Below, piece by piece: positions 37,581 to 46,692 of a stretch of DNA of 57,546 nt (the stretch's first letter is position 1; each line of letters begins with the position of its first letter). The notes under the pieces are model-generated. The model saw only the letters and a list, made by a program, of their open reading frames with translations. It was not told the DNA's origin and did not search any database. The stretch is taken from contig NZ_BBJR01000051.1 in assembly GCF_000739875.1 (NCBI RefSeq), forward strand, positions 1 through 57,546, in the 5' to 3' direction. The position numbers and the translations under genes were made by a program. Source of the DNA: Comamonas aquatica NBRC 14918 (GTDB lineage Bacteria; Pseudomonadota; Gammaproteobacteria; Burkholderiales; Burkholderiaceae_C).

Positions 37581-38300
37581 TCAGTATCCGTGCTGCTGGC
37601 GGAAATCGCGCGCCTGGCTGAAATGGCCGTTGCCGATGAAGGGCACGGGCGGGCGCAGCGCCGACAGGGGCGAAGGGTGGTTGCTCATCAGCACCAGATG
37701 GCCACAGTCGGCGGGAATCAGCACGCGCTTGGACTGGGCATGACTGCCCCAGAGCATGAACACCGTCGGCTTGCCCTGCTCGGCCACCTGGCGGATCACG
37801 GCATCGGTCAGCACCTCCCAGCCACGCTTGCTGTGGCTGGCAGCCTGGCCCTCTTCCACCGTCAGGCAGGTGTTGAGCAGCAGCACGCCGTTGTGCGCCC
37901 ACTTGACCAGCGAGCCCCCGGGCTGCGGGAACGGTGGAAACGGCACGCCCAGGTCGCGCTGCATTTCCTTGAAGATGTTCAGCAGCGACGGCGGCAGGCG
38001 CACGCCGGGCGCGACCGAGAACGCCAGCCCCTCGGCCTGACCCCGGCCGTGGTAGGGGTCCTGGCCCAGGATAACCACGCGCACGTCCTCGGGCGCCGTC
38101 AACTCCAGCGCCCGCAGCGGCTGGGGCGGGAAGATGACCGCGCCCGCCGCCAGGCGCTGCTGCAGGTAGCCCAGCAGTTGCTGGCCGGTGGCCGAGGCGA
38201 AGTAGGCATCGACCACCCCCTGCCAGCCGGGCGCGACGCGCCAGTCGCCGGGGTCAGCGCTCATCAATTGCGTAGCGGTTTGCGCAGGTGTATCGGTCAT
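37581..38300 (-). CDS. ung: Uracil-DNA glycosylase
   Basis: Ung removes uracil from DNA to start base excision repair. The 239-residue family 1 enzyme has the catalytic GQDPYHGRGQAEGLAFSV with the water-activating Asp, LLLNTCLTV for uracil recognition and the C-terminal catalytic-His loop SNHPSPLSALRP. Length is normal. The 210 bp between ung and trpC contain a GGCGGGC/GCCCGCC hairpin at 38480 that may end the trpC transcript, and AAAAAGCTGGAGGGACCAGC at 38317, a possible decayed repeat arm. Confidence 0.96.
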   Translation of the reverse strand: MTDTPAQTATQLMSADPGDWRVAPGWQGVVDAYFASATGQQLLGYLQQRLAAGAVIFPPQPLRALELTAPEDVRVVILGQDPYHGRGQAEGLAFSVAPGVRLPPSLLNIFKEMQRDLGVPFPPFPQPGGSLVKWAHNGVLLLNTCLTVEEGQAASHSKRGWEVLTDAVIRQVAEQGKPTVFMLWGSHAQSKRVLIPADCGHLVLMSNHPSPLSALRPPVPFIGNGHFSQARDFRQQHGY

Positions 38301-38510
38301 TTCAGAACGTTTTCTCTACAAAAAGCTGGAGGGACCAGCGCTGACTGCTCCTGCTTGAGGAGTGCCTAGGGCGGCCCACCGCGTACGGCGCCCGCCGCCA
38401 GTGAACCCTCAACCACGCGCCCACGCCGGCCACTCGGGCGGGCTGCGACGGGCGCAGTCACGGCCACGGCCCGCAGGCTGGCGGGCACAGGCCCGCCGCC
38501 CCACCGGCCG

Positions 38511-39311
38511 TCAGGCGAACAGCTTGGCCAGTGCCTCGCCAGGCTCCTTGGCGCGCATGAAGGCCTCGCCCACCAGGAAGGCGTCGATGCCGGCGTCGCG
38601 CAGGGTCTTCACCTCGGTCGTGCTCAGGATGCCGGATTCGGTCACCAGCAGGCGGTCGGCCGGCACCTCGGGCTTGAGCGTGATCGAGGTCTGGATGTCC
38701 ACCTCGAAGGTCCGCAGGTTGCGGTTGTTGATGCCCACCAGCGGCGTCTTGAGCTTCAGCGCGCGCTGCAGCTCGGCGCCGTCGTGCACCTCCACCAACA
38801 CGGCCATGTCCAGGCTGAACGCGATCTGCTCCATCTCGGCCATCTGCGCATCGTCCAGGCAGGCGGCGATCAGCAGCACGCAGTCGGCACCCATCACGCG
38901 CGATTCATAGATCTGGTAGGGATCGACCATGAAGTCCTTGCGCAGCACCGGCAGCAGCGTGCTGGCGCGCGCCTGCTTCAGGTAGTCGGGCTGGCCCTGG
39001 AAGAACTGGCGGTCCGTCAGCACCGACAGGCAGGCCGCGCTGAGCTTGCCGTTGCCCACCATGTAGCTCTGGGCGATGTCGGCGGGATCGAAGTCGGGGC
39101 GAATCACGCCCTTGCTGGGGCTGGCCTTCTTGATCTCGGCAATCACGCCAGCCTGGCCCTGGGCGATCTTGGCGCGGATGGCGCCCACGAAGTCGCGCGT
39201 GGAGACACGGCTTTCCGCATCGCGGCGCACCTCGGCCAGCGACGTGGCCTTCTTGGCGGCGGCCACTTCCTGCACTTTGACGTCGCAGATTTTTTTCAGA
39301 ATGTCGGACAT
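38511..39311 (-). CDS. trpC: Indole-3-glycerol phosphate synthase
   Basis: TrpC closes the indole ring from carboxyphenylaminodeoxyribulose phosphate in tryptophan synthesis. The 266-residue TIM barrel shows the phosphate and catalytic segments [34 protein letters not shown] and [10 protein letters not shown]. The ATG follows AAGGAAAACAC. It is a stand-alone TrpC, not fused to TrpF. A membrane-protein gene lies between it and trpD. Confidence 0.96.
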   Translation of the reverse strand: MSDILKKICDVKVQEVAAAKKATSLAEVRRDAESRVSTRDFVGAIRAKIAQGQAGVIAEIKKASPSKGVIRPDFDPADIAQSYMVGNGKLSAACLSVLTDRQFFQGQPDYLKQARASTLLPVLRKDFMVDPYQIYESRVMGADCVLLIAACLDDAQMAEMEQIAFSLDMAVLVEVHDGAELQRALKLKTPLVGINNRNLRTFEVDIQTSITLKPEVPADRLLVTESGILSTTEVKTLRDAGIDAFLVGEAFMRAKEPGEALAKLFA

Positions 39312-39366
39312 GTGTTTTCCTTGTGTTCGGTGGCGGGCCTGCCGCGGGGGCCGACCGCCTTGTGGT

Positions 39367-40002
39367 CTATTGTCGGCGTTTTGGCGGCACCAGCCGCGAG
39401 CCCGAGCGGCGGATGCCCAGGCGCGCCACCAAAGCGTCCACCAGCGCATCCACGTCCTGCTGCAGGGCCTGGGCGCCCGAGTTGCTGCGCACCACACACA
39501 GCGTGGCCACGGGGCCGCGCCGCTGGTGGCACAATTCCAGCTGCCAGGCATGGACCGCCCGGGCGTCCTGCACATCGCCAGGGAGCACGCCCAGGCTCCA
39601 GGCGGCGGCCGGTTCCAGCTGCAGCACGTCCATCGGCTGCGCGCGCGGATCGGCGGGGGTGCCGATGCGCGCCAGCGCCCGCTGCGCCACATCGATGCGC
39701 CAGCCGTTCCATTCCAGGGGCAGGCCCAGGTCCTCGGCCGGATCGCGCGGGTGGCGCCAGCGGTAGACGCCCAAGCTGGCCACGGCCAGCGCCACCGTCA
39801 GCGCCCAAACCTGCCGGAACGCCAGCGCCGCCCCCAGCGCAAACAGCACCACCTGCCACAGCGGAGCCTGCTCCCCGCGCCACAGCCGGCCCGGGCGGCC
39901 GTGGGCCAGCCGCGCGGGCAGCCAGAGCTCGGCATCGGTCTGCACCTGGCGCAGCACGGCGCCCAGCGGCGGGTACGGGTCGGGGGGCGGGGCCGTGGGC
40001 AT
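39367..40002 (-). CDS. Uncharacterised membrane protein inside the trp cluster
   Basis: A 211-residue protein not recognised as a known family. Residues 47-82 ([14 protein letters not shown], then [15 protein letters not shown]) look like one or two membrane helices; a soluble basic C-terminal half follows, ending KRRQ. It lies 49 bp after trpD and 55 bp before trpC, same strand, so it is probably cotranscribed. The frame is supported by GC-rich third positions and its position, but no ribosome binding site is visible. Confidence 0.6.
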   Translation of the reverse strand: MPTAPPPDPYPPLGAVLRQVQTDAELWLPARLAHGRPGRLWRGEQAPLWQVVLFALGAALAFRQVWALTVALAVASLGVYRWRHPRDPAEDLGLPLEWNGWRIDVAQRALARIGTPADPRAQPMDVLQLEPAAAWSLGVLPGDVQDARAVHAWQLELCHQRRGPVATLCVVRSNSGAQALQQDVDALVDALVARLGIRRSGSRLVPPKRRQ

Positions 40003-40051
40003 CAGCGCCGTGCCGGATGCACCACCAAAAGCAGGACGGCGGCCACGCAGC

Positions 40052-41086
40052 TCAGGCCGTCAACGCGCCGCTGTAGGCCACCAGCTGCTTCAATTTCTGA
40101 AGCGCTGCGCCGCTGTCCAGCGCGGCCTGGGCACGCTGCAGGCCGTCTTCGATCGACGCCGCCACATTCGCTGCGTACAGCGCCGCGCCGGCGTTCAGGC
40201 AGACGATGTCGCGCGCCGGGCCCTGCTCGCCCTGCAGCACGCCCATCAGCATGGCCTTGGATTCCTCGGGCGTCTCCACCTTCAGCGCGCGCGTGCCGGC
40301 CATGCGCAGGCCGAAGTCCTCGGGGTGGATTTCGTACTCGCGCACCACGCCGTCCTTCAGCTCGCCCACCAGGGTGCCGGCGCCCAGGCTGATCTCGTCC
40401 AGGCCGTCGCGGCCATAGACCACCAGCGCGTGCTCGGCGCCCAGGCGCTGCAGGGCACGCACCTGGATGCCGACCAGGTCTTCGTGGAACACGCCCATCA
40501 GGATGTTGGGGGCGCTGGCCGGGTTGGTCAGCGGGCCCAGGATGTTGAAGATGGTGCGCACGCCCAGTTCCTTGCGCACCGGGGCCACGTTCTTCATGGC
40601 CGGGTGGTGGTTGGGCGCAAACATGAAGCCGATGCCCACGTCGCGGATGCAGTCGGCGATCTGCTCGGGCGCCAGCATGATGTTCACGCCCAGGGCTTCC
40701 ATGGCGTCGGCGCTGCCGCTCTTGCTGCTGACGCTGCGCCCGCCGTGCTTGCTGACCTTGCCGCCGGCCGCGGCGATCACGAAGGTGGCGCAGGTGGAGA
40801 TGTTGAAGGTGTTGGCGCCGTCACCGCCGGTGCCGACGATGTCCACCAGGTGCGTGCGGTCGTGCACATGCACCTTGTTCGAGAACTCGCGCATCACCTC
40901 GGCGGCGGCGGAGATTTCGCCAATGGTTTCCTTCTTCACGCGCAGGCCGGTGAGGATGGACGCCGTCATCACCGGCGAGAGCTCACCGCGCATGATCTGG
41001 CGCATCAGCTCCAGCATTTCGTCGTGGAAGATTTCGCGGTGTTCGATGGTGCGCTGCAGCGCTTCCTGGGGGGTGATGCGGGGCAT
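40052..41086 (-). CDS. trpD: Anthranilate phosphoribosyltransferase
   Basis: TrpD joins anthranilate with PRPP. The 344-residue protein has the PRPP-binding [14 protein letters not shown] near residue 85, [15 protein letters not shown] and the conserved [20 protein letters not shown]. The ATG follows an AGGA box. The 148-bp gap to trpG contains a repeat palindrome and a strong terminator, so trpD may need its own promoter or readthrough. Confidence 0.96.
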   Translation of the reverse strand: MPRITPQEALQRTIEHREIFHDEMLELMRQIMRGELSPVMTASILTGLRVKKETIGEISAAAEVMREFSNKVHVHDRTHLVDIVGTGGDGANTFNISTCATFVIAAAGGKVSKHGGRSVSSKSGSADAMEALGVNIMLAPEQIADCIRDVGIGFMFAPNHHPAMKNVAPVRKELGVRTIFNILGPLTNPASAPNILMGVFHEDLVGIQVRALQRLGAEHALVVYGRDGLDEISLGAGTLVGELKDGVVREYEIHPEDFGLRMAGTRALKVETPEESKAMLMGVLQGEQGPARDIVCLNAGAALYAANVAASIEDGLQRAQAALDSGAALQKLKQLVAYSGALTA

Positions 41087-41110
41087 GGTGGATCCTGTGC
41101 TATCGGTTGC

Positions 41111-41197
41111 GAAGCTGCCTGCGCTGGCTGTTTGCGGCTTTCAGATAGTTATGGCTTGGAAAACCAGAGACAACGCGCGCCAGCAGCTCTCAAAAAC
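41111..41197. repeat. Dispersed palindromic repeat, two-armed copy
   Basis: The left arm GAAGCTGCCTGCGCTGGCTG and the right arm, on the minus strand GAGAGCTGCTGGCGCGCG, form an inverted repeat with a roughly 40-nt centre. It sits between trpG and trpD, downstream of the trpG terminator. Confidence 0.65.
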
Positions 41198-41228
41198 AAA
41201 AGGCCGCCTGCTGGGTGGCAGTGCGGCC
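41193..41228 (-). terminator. Terminator after trpG
   Basis: On the minus strand GGCCGC-A-CTGC pairs with GCAG-GCGGCC around a six-base loop, followed by TTTTGTTTTTG. It is a strong intrinsic terminator inside the trp cluster, between trpG and trpD. Confidence 0.8.
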
Positions 41229-41234
41229 CGGGTG

Positions 41235-41816
41235 TCACTTCTGGTCGAGGAAGTTCTTGAGCATGGCGTGACCGTGCTCGGTCAGGATGCTCTCGGGGTG
41301 GAACTGCACCCCCTCCACGGCCAGCGTCTTGTGGCGCACGCCCTGGATTTCGCCATCCTCGCTGGTCGCGGTGATGGTCAGGCACTCGGGCAGGGTGTTG
41401 CGGTCGATCACCAGCGAGTGGTAGCGGTTCACGGTGAACTGCGCCGGCAGGTCGGCGAACACGCCCTGCTGGTCGGTGGTGATGACGCTGGTCTTGCCGT
41501 GCATCTGCTGCTGCGCGCGGATGATGTCACCGCCAAAGGCCGCGCCAATGCTCTGGTGGCCCAGGCACACCCCCAGCACCGGCAACTGGCCCGCAAAGTG
41601 CTGGATCGCCGCCACCGAAATGCCAGCCTCCGCCGGCGAGCACGGCCCGGGCGAGATCACGATGCGCGTGATGCCCTGCTCGGCCACCAGGGCGATCACC
41701 TCGTCCAGCGTGGCCTCGTCGTTGCGCACCACGGTCACGTCCGCCCCCAACTCGCCCAGGTACTGGACGATGTTGTAGGTAAAGCTGTCGTAGTTGTCGA
41801 TCATCAAGAGCTTCAT
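41235..41816 (-). CDS. trpG: Anthranilate synthase glutamine amidotransferase subunit
   Basis: TrpG supplies ammonia from glutamine to TrpE and often also serves PabB. The 193-residue class I amidotransferase has [16 protein letters not shown] at the start, the nucleophile Cys in [15 protein letters not shown] and the His-Glu pair in EGVQFHPES. The start at [10 protein letters not shown] overlaps the chorismate mutase stop by four bases. It is followed by a terminator. Confidence 0.96.
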   Translation of the reverse strand: MKLLMIDNYDSFTYNIVQYLGELGADVTVVRNDEATLDEVIALVAEQGITRIVISPGPCSPAEAGISVAAIQHFAGQLPVLGVCLGHQSIGAAFGGDIIRAQQQMHGKTSVITTDQQGVFADLPAQFTVNRYHSLVIDRNTLPECLTITATSEDGEIQGVRHKTLAVEGVQFHPESILTEHGHAMLKNFLDQK

Positions 41817-42166
41817 GCCGCACTCCCCGCGCTGTCGTCCTTGGGTGCCAGGCCGGCGGCGCGCAGGCGCGCCAGCTCCTGGTGTTCGTAGTCGATGTAG
41901 CACTCCATCATGGCGCGGTACAGGCGCTCCATCAGGTCGGGGTTGCCGCCCTGCGCCTCGGCCATGGGCCGCACCCGGTCGACGATGGCCTGGATGCGCG
42001 CTTCATCGCGCACCAGCCCTTCGTCGTTCTTTACGCGCGCCGCCTGGGTCATGTAGCCGCTGCGCTCCACCAGCAAGGGCACCAGGATGTCGTCCAGCGC
42101 ATTCACGCCGGCGCGCACCTCGGCCATGCTCTGGCACTGCTTCACATTGTCGATGGCTCGGCTCAT
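41813..42166 (-). CDS. AroQ-type chorismate mutase
   Basis: A 117-residue all-helical protein of the AroQ class that converts chorismate to prephenate for Phe and Tyr synthesis. Typical are the N-terminal helix with [17 protein letters not shown], the [21 protein letters not shown] stretch and the C-terminal [11 protein letters not shown] helix. It overlaps trpE by four bases and trpG by four bases, so all three are translationally coupled. Placing a branch-point competitor within the trp operon is notable. Confidence 0.88.
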   Translation of the reverse strand: MSRAIDNVKQCQSMAEVRAGVNALDDILVPLLVERSGYMTQAARVKNDEGLVRDEARIQAIVDRVRPMAEAQGGNPDLMERLYRAMMECYIDYEHQELARLRAAGLAPKDDSAGSAA

Positions 42167-43662
42167 TCAAGACCTTCCTCTACCAGTTCCGCCGCACGCA
42201 AGACCGCGCGGGCCTTGTGTTCGGTCTCTTTCCATTCCATTTCGGGCACCGAATCGGCGACCACGCCGGCCGCCGCCTGCACGTACAGCGTGCCATCCTT
42301 GATGACGCCAGTGCGGATGGCGATGGCCATGTCCATGTGGCCCGCAAAACTCAGATAGCCCACCGCACCGCCGTAGATGCCGCGCTTGGTTGGCTCCAGC
42401 GCATCGATCAGCTCCATGGCGTGCACCTTGGGCGCGCCCGACAGCGTGCCGGCCGGGAAGGTGGCCTTGAGCACGTCCATGCTGGTCATGCCGTCCTGGA
42501 GGATGCCCTCCACATTGCTGACGATGTGCATGACGTGGCTGTAGCGCTCGACCACGAAGGCCTCGGTCACCTTGACGCTGCCGGTCTTGGCGATGCGGCC
42601 GATGTCGTTGCGCGCCAGGTCGATCAGCATCACGTGCTCGGCCCGCTCCTTGGGGTCGGCGATCAGCTCCTGCTCGGTGGCCTTGTCCTTCTCCGGCGTG
42701 GCACCGCGCGGGCGCGTGCCGGCCAGGGGGCGGATGGTGATCTTCTCGCCCTCTTCCACCTTCTCCTGGCGCACCAGGATCTCGGGGCTGGCGCCCACGA
42801 CCTGGAAGTCGCCGAAGTTGTAGAAGTACATGTAGGGGCTGGGGTTCAGCGAGCGCAGCGCGCGGTACAGGCTCAGCGGCGATTCGGTGTAGCGCTTGTG
42901 GATGCGTTGGCCCACCTGCACCTGCATGAAGTCGCCCGCCGCAATCAGTTCCTTGGCACGCTCCACGGCGGCCAGGTAGTCGGCCTTGGCAAAGCTGCGC
43001 TCGGCCGGGTGGCTGTCGCCGCCCTTGATCTGCGGCACGCTGACCGAGTAGCGCAACTGCTCCTTGAGCTGGCGCATGCGCTTCTTGGCGCGGCTGTAGG
43101 CCTCGGTCTCGGCCGGGTTGGCATAGACGATGAAGTACAGCTTGCCCGAGAGGTTGTCGATCACCGCCACCTCTTCGCACAGCAGCAGCAGGATGTCGGG
43201 TGTGCCCAGCGTGTCGGGCGGGCAGGACTGCTCCAGCTTCTTCTCGACGTAGCGCACGGCGTCATAGCCGAAGTAGCCGGCCAGACCGCCGCAAAAACGC
43301 GGCAGACCCGGCACCAGGGCCACACGGAAGCGCTGCTGGTAGGCGGCGATGAAGTCCAGCGGATTGCCGGCGTGCGTCTCCACCACCGCGCCATCGGTCA
43401 CGACCTCGGTCTGGGCCGCCGCGCCAAAACCGCTGGAGCGCAAGAAGGTGCGCGCCGGCAGGCCGATGAAGCTGTAGCGGCCAAAGCGCTCGCCACCCAC
43501 CACGGACTCCAGCAGGAAGCTGTGCTTGCCATCGCCCTGGGCATGGGCCAGCTTCAGGTAGAGCGACAGCGGGGTTTCGAGGTCGGCAAACGCCTCGCTG
43601 ACCAGGGGGATGCGGTTGTAGCCTTCGCTGGCCAGGCTTTTGAATTCAAGTTCTGTGATCAC
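42163..43662 (-). CDS. trpE: Anthranilate synthase component I
   Basis: TrpE converts chorismate plus ammonia to anthranilate, the first committed step to tryptophan. The 499-residue protein has the N-terminal regulatory region with the LLES feedback motif, and the catalytic domain with IRPLAGTRPRGATPEKD, ELIADPKERAEHVMLIDLAR, FPAGTLSGAPKVHAMELI and GAVGYLSF. GTG before ITELEFKSLASEG was chosen, as in relatives; a longer frame adds ten Cys- and Pro-rich residues. It is preceded by a candidate attenuator. Confidence 0.95.
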   Translation of the reverse strand: MITELEFKSLASEGYNRIPLVSEAFADLETPLSLYLKLAHAQGDGKHSFLLESVVGGERFGRYSFIGLPARTFLRSSGFGAAAQTEVVTDGAVVETHAGNPLDFIAAYQQRFRVALVPGLPRFCGGLAGYFGYDAVRYVEKKLEQSCPPDTLGTPDILLLLCEEVAVIDNLSGKLYFIVYANPAETEAYSRAKKRMRQLKEQLRYSVSVPQIKGGDSHPAERSFAKADYLAAVERAKELIAAGDFMQVQVGQRIHKRYTESPLSLYRALRSLNPSPYMYFYNFGDFQVVGASPEILVRQEKVEEGEKITIRPLAGTRPRGATPEKDKATEQELIADPKERAEHVMLIDLARNDIGRIAKTGSVKVTEAFVVERYSHVMHIVSNVEGILQDGMTSMDVLKATFPAGTLSGAPKVHAMELIDALEPTKRGIYGGAVGYLSFAGHMDMAIAIRTGVIKDGTLYVQAAAGVVADSVPEMEWKETEHKARAVLRAAELVEEGLE

Positions 43663-43730
43663 AGAGCAGGGTTCCCATTCGGGGCAGCACACTGCGCAAG
43701 GGTCATGCCGGGCAGGCGCTGCGATTCATT

Positions 43731-43757
43731 CAAACCGTCCGCGGCGGTGGCGGACAA
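43731..43757 (-). promoter_or_regulatory. Candidate trp attenuator hairpin
   Basis: On the minus strand GTCCGC and GCGGAC form a stem followed by GGTTTGAAT, about 30 nt after the leader-peptide stop. The same GTCCGC can instead pair with GCGGAC inside the leader peptide (its Ala-Asp codons just before the Trp codons), the mutually exclusive pairing expected of an attenuator. The T run is weak, so this is a proposal. Confidence 0.5.
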
Positions 43758-43783
43758 GGGTGCACCCGTGCAAACAGGCGCGA

Positions 43784-43867
43784 TCAGACGGTCATGGCGG
43801 CAGGCTTACGCCAGGGCCAGGCTCCCCGGTCCGCGCAACCTGTGATGAACACGTAGTGAATGAACAT
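43784..43867 (-). CDS. trpL: Candidate trp leader peptide (27 residues, Trp-Pro-Trp)
   Basis: A short frame ending 121 nt before trpE encodes MFIHYVFITGCADRG followed by AWPWRKPAAMTV. Two Trp codons in three positions are very unlikely by chance in this small frame and are the hallmark of translation-coupled attenuation. A -10-like TACACT lies eight bases before the ATG, so the message may begin almost at the start codon. No ribosome binding site is visible. It has not been matched to a known leader peptide. Confidence 0.6.
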   Translation of the reverse strand: MFIHYVFITGCADRGAWPWRKPAAMTV

Positions 43868-43875
43868 AGCGGCCA

Positions 43876-43904
43876 AGTGTAGCGCATTGCACCACCGCCC
43901 CCAA
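43876..43904 (-). promoter_or_regulatory. Candidate promoter of the trp leader and trpE
   Basis: On the minus strand TTGGGG, 17 bases, then TACACT. The -10 box is four of six to consensus and the -35 box is weak. It is positioned so that transcription would begin within a few bases of the leader-peptide ATG. Confidence 0.45.
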
Positions 43905-44066
43905 GCGCTGGCCGGCGATGGTGGGCCTCGCCGCTTGCGCGTTAGTCCCGAGGGCGTTTTCCCGCAAACCACCCGGCCGGTAGTTGTGGGGCGCCCGGTG
44001 TCCGGCCGACAATGGCTGTCAAAAAGCACGGCCGTGCCAACAACAACCGAACCCGGAGACTCCACC

Positions 44067-44690
44067 ATGCCTGCTGCCCCGCTCCTTCCCCTGCTGTCAC
44101 CCCTGCGCCGGTGGGCCCTGGCCCTGCTGGTCGTGGCCGGCAACGCCAGCCTGCCCGCCCTGGCCCAGGGCAGCGAGCCGGCGGAACTGGCCGTGCACCC
44201 GGCCACGGCGCAGGTAGACGGCCACAACCTGCAGCGCAACGGGGCGGGCATCCGCTACAAGGCCATCTTCAAGGTCTACTCGGCGGCGCTGTACCTGGAA
44301 AAGCCGGCGGCCTCGCTGGAGGCCATCGGCCAGCTGACTGGCCCCAAGCGCATCACCGTCAGCATGCTGCGCAGCATCAATGCCGCAGAACTGGGCACGC
44401 TGTTCGCCCATGGCATGGAAGACAACATGGACAAGCAGCAGTTCTCCAAGCTGATTCCCGGCGTGGTGCGCATGAGCGAGGTCTTCAACCGCCACAAGGA
44501 GCTCAAGGCCGGCGACCGCTTCACCCTGGACTGGCTGCCCGGCAAGGGCATGGTGATCAGCGTCAACGGCAAGCCCGAGCCAGCCGAATTCACCGAGCCC
44601 GAGTTCTACCAGGCGATGCTGGGCATCTGGTTGGGCCCCAAGCCCGCGGACCGCGGCCTCAAGCAGGCGCTGCTGGCCGCCGCCCCCTGA
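44067..44690 (+). CDS. Secreted chalcone-isomerase-like protein
   Basis: A 207-residue protein with a signal peptide (LRRWALALLVVAGNASLPALAQG) and a chalcone-isomerase-like domain: LQRNGAGIRYKAIFKVYSAA, LYLEKPAASLEAI and a C-terminal FYQAMLGIWLGPKPAD. Bacterial members of this family are exported proteins of unknown function and lack the plant flavonoid role. GGAG precedes the ATG by eight bases. It is divergent from trpE and followed 166 bp later by a chemoreceptor. Confidence 0.85.
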   Translation: MPAAPLLPLLSPLRRWALALLVVAGNASLPALAQGSEPAELAVHPATAQVDGHNLQRNGAGIRYKAIFKVYSAALYLEKPAASLEAIGQLTGPKRITVSMLRSINAAELGTLFAHGMEDNMDKQQFSKLIPGVVRMSEVFNRHKELKAGDRFTLDWLPGKGMVISVNGKPEPAEFTEPEFYQAMLGIWLGPKPADRGLKQALLAAAP

Positions 44691-44856
44691 GACGGCGCGC
44701 CGACCAGCGGCAACTAACGCAATCCGCCGCATTCGACAAGCTTGTTTCTACGCAAAACACATCGCAGCAATCACTGACAAAGTAGCCCCTCACTTTTCCC
44801 TGGCCTGCCGATGCAGGTCGGGGCGTGCGCAGACAGAATGATCAAGGGGAGATTCC

Positions 44857-46629
44857 ATGCGACTGCTTCAGCACATCACGGTCACACGCCGCCTGGGCGG
44901 ACTGGTGGCCATGGCCATACTGACCTTGCTGGCCCTGGGGGCCGGCCTGAGCCTTTCCGAACGCAGCCTGCTCTTGCAGGAGCGCCAGAACGGGGTGCGC
45001 CAGACCGTGGAAATTGCCCACGGCCTGATTGCCCACTTCCACCAGCAGGCCGCACAAGGCAAGATCAGCACCGAAGAAGCCCAGGCCCGGGCCCTACAAA
45101 GCCTGGCCGCCCTGCGCTACAGCGGCAATGAATACTTCTGGGTCAACGACATGCACCCGCGCATGATCATGCACCCCGTGCGTCCGCAACTGAACGGCCA
45201 GGATGTCAGCGGCAACAAGGACCCGACCGGGCGGGCGCTGTTCATCGACTTCGTGAACATCGTCAAGAAGGACGGCGCGGGCTTCCACAGCTACCTGTGG
45301 CCCATGCCCGGCAGCGATGAACCGGTGGAAAAGATTTCCTACGTCATGGGCTTCCAGCCCTGGGGCTGGGTCGTGGGCTCGGGCGTGTACATCGACACCG
45401 TCAACGCCGCCTTCCTGCAGCGCATGATCGGCGCCGCGGCGATCAGCGCCGCACTGGCGCTGCTGCTGGTGCTGCTGGGCTGGCTGATCTCGCGCAGCAT
45501 CCTGCGCCAGCTGGGCGACGAGCCGGCCGCGCTGCTGGCCGGCACCGAGCGCATGGCCCAGGGCGACCTCAGCACCCCGATGGCCCACCGAGGCGACGCC
45601 CGCAGCGTGGCCCAGGGCCTGGAGCACATGCGCACCCACCTCGCGGACATCGTCCAGGGCGTGCGCCACAGTGCCGAACACGTCACCCTGGCCAGCCAGG
45701 AAATCGCCCAGGGCAACCACGACCTGTCCAGCCGCACCGAGGAGCAGGCCAGCGCCCTGGAGCAGACTGCCGCCTCCATGGAACAGGTGGGCAGCACGGT
45801 GCGCCAGAACGCCGACAACGCGCGCCAGGCCAACCAGCTGGCGCTCAACGCCAGCCAGGTGGCGCAGCAGGGCGGGCAGGTGGTCACGACCATGCGCGGC
45901 ATCAACAGCGCCAGCCAGCGCATTGCCGACATCATCGGCGTGATCGACGGCATCGCCTTCCAGACCAATATCCTGGCGCTGAACGCCGCCGTCGAGGCTG
46001 CGCGGGCGGGCGAGCAAGGCCGCGGTTTTGCCGTGGTCGCGGCCGAGGTGCGCAGCCTGGCCGGCCGTTCGGCCGAGGCCGCCAAGGAGATCAAGACCCT
46101 GATCACGGCCAGCGTCGAGCAGATCGCCCAGGGCTCGGCCCTGGCGGACCGCGCGGGCCACACCATGGCTGACGTGGTGTCCGCCATCCGCCATGTGAAT
46201 GACATCGTGGGCGAAATCAGCGCGGCCAGCGCCGAGCAGAGCGCGGGCGTGGGCCAGATCGCCGAGGCCATCACCCAGATGGACCACAACACCCAGCAAA
46301 ACGCCGCCCTGGTGGAGCAAAGTGCGGCCGCCGCGAACGGTCTGAAGATGCAGGCCGAGCAATTGCTGCAGGCCGTCTCCAGGTTCCGCCTGGCCTTGCA
46401 GGCCACGCAACAGGACCGCGCTGCGGGCGCCGTGGCCCCAGCGCCCGTGGTGCGCGCGGCCCCCACGCCCCGCCCCGTGCCAGCGCCCCGCCCCGCCCCT
46501 GCCCCTGCCGCAGGTGCAGGTGCAGGTGCAGGTGCAGGATCAACGGCAGCGACCGCCAGCCCAGCCCTGCCACGCAGTGCGCCAGCGGCCACGTCCACCA
46601 CCGACAACGCCGACTGGGAAAGTTTCTAA
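44857..46629 (+). CDS. Methyl-accepting chemotaxis protein with single Cache sensor
   Basis: A 590-residue transducer. A first membrane helix near residues 15-33, a periplasmic single-Cache domain ([15 protein letters not shown] ... [13 protein letters not shown]), a second helix near residues 192-212 and HAMP precede the signalling coiled coil, with the invariant tip [20 protein letters not shown]. The C-terminal tail is a Pro/Ala-rich linker ending DWESF, a likely CheR/CheB tether. SD is GGGGAGATTCC. Upstream, TCACTTTT and GCCGATGC nine bases apart resemble a flagellar sigma28 promoter with imperfect spacing. Ligand unknown. Confidence 0.93.
   Translation: MRLLQHITVTRRLGGLVAMAILTLLALGAGLSLSERSLLLQERQNGVRQTVEIAHGLIAHFHQQAAQGKISTEEAQARALQSLAALRYSGNEYFWVNDMHPRMIMHPVRPQLNGQDVSGNKDPTGRALFIDFVNIVKKDGAGFHSYLWPMPGSDEPVEKISYVMGFQPWGWVVGSGVYIDTVNAAFLQRMIGAAAISAALALLLVLLGWLISRSILRQLGDEPAALLAGTERMAQGDLSTPMAHRGDARSVAQGLEHMRTHLADIVQGVRHSAEHVTLASQEIAQGNHDLSSRTEEQASALEQTAASMEQVGSTVRQNADNARQANQLALNASQVAQQGGQVVTTMRGINSASQRIADIIGVIDGIAFQTNILALNAAVEAARAGEQGRGFAVVAAEVRSLAGRSAEAAKEIKTLITASVEQIAQGSALADRAGHTMADVVSAIRHVNDIVGEISAASAEQSAGVGQIAEAITQMDHNTQQNAALVEQSAAAANGLKMQAEQLLQAVSRFRLALQATQQDRAAGAVAPAPVVRAAPTPRPVPAPRPAPAPAAGAGAGAGAGSTAATASPALPRSAPAATSTTDNADWESF
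46510..46539 (+). repeat. Hexanucleotide tandem repeat in the chemoreceptor tail
   Basis: GCAGGT occurs four times in tandem plus a fifth variant unit (GCAGGA), encoding an alternating Ala-Gly run in the linker before the C-terminal pentapeptide. Six-base units can change number without breaking the frame. Confidence 0.9.
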
Positions 46630-46692
46630 GCGCCCAGGGGGCGACTCCACACCGTGGGGCCGCCCCCCGCCACAGCGGGCGGCAGGCGCGAT

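Noticed and set aside
43784..44251. 155-codon frame containing the trp leader peptide
   Set aside because: The upstream part crosses the putative promoter and the divergent gene and has no family similarity; only the last 27 codons are proposed as a peptide.
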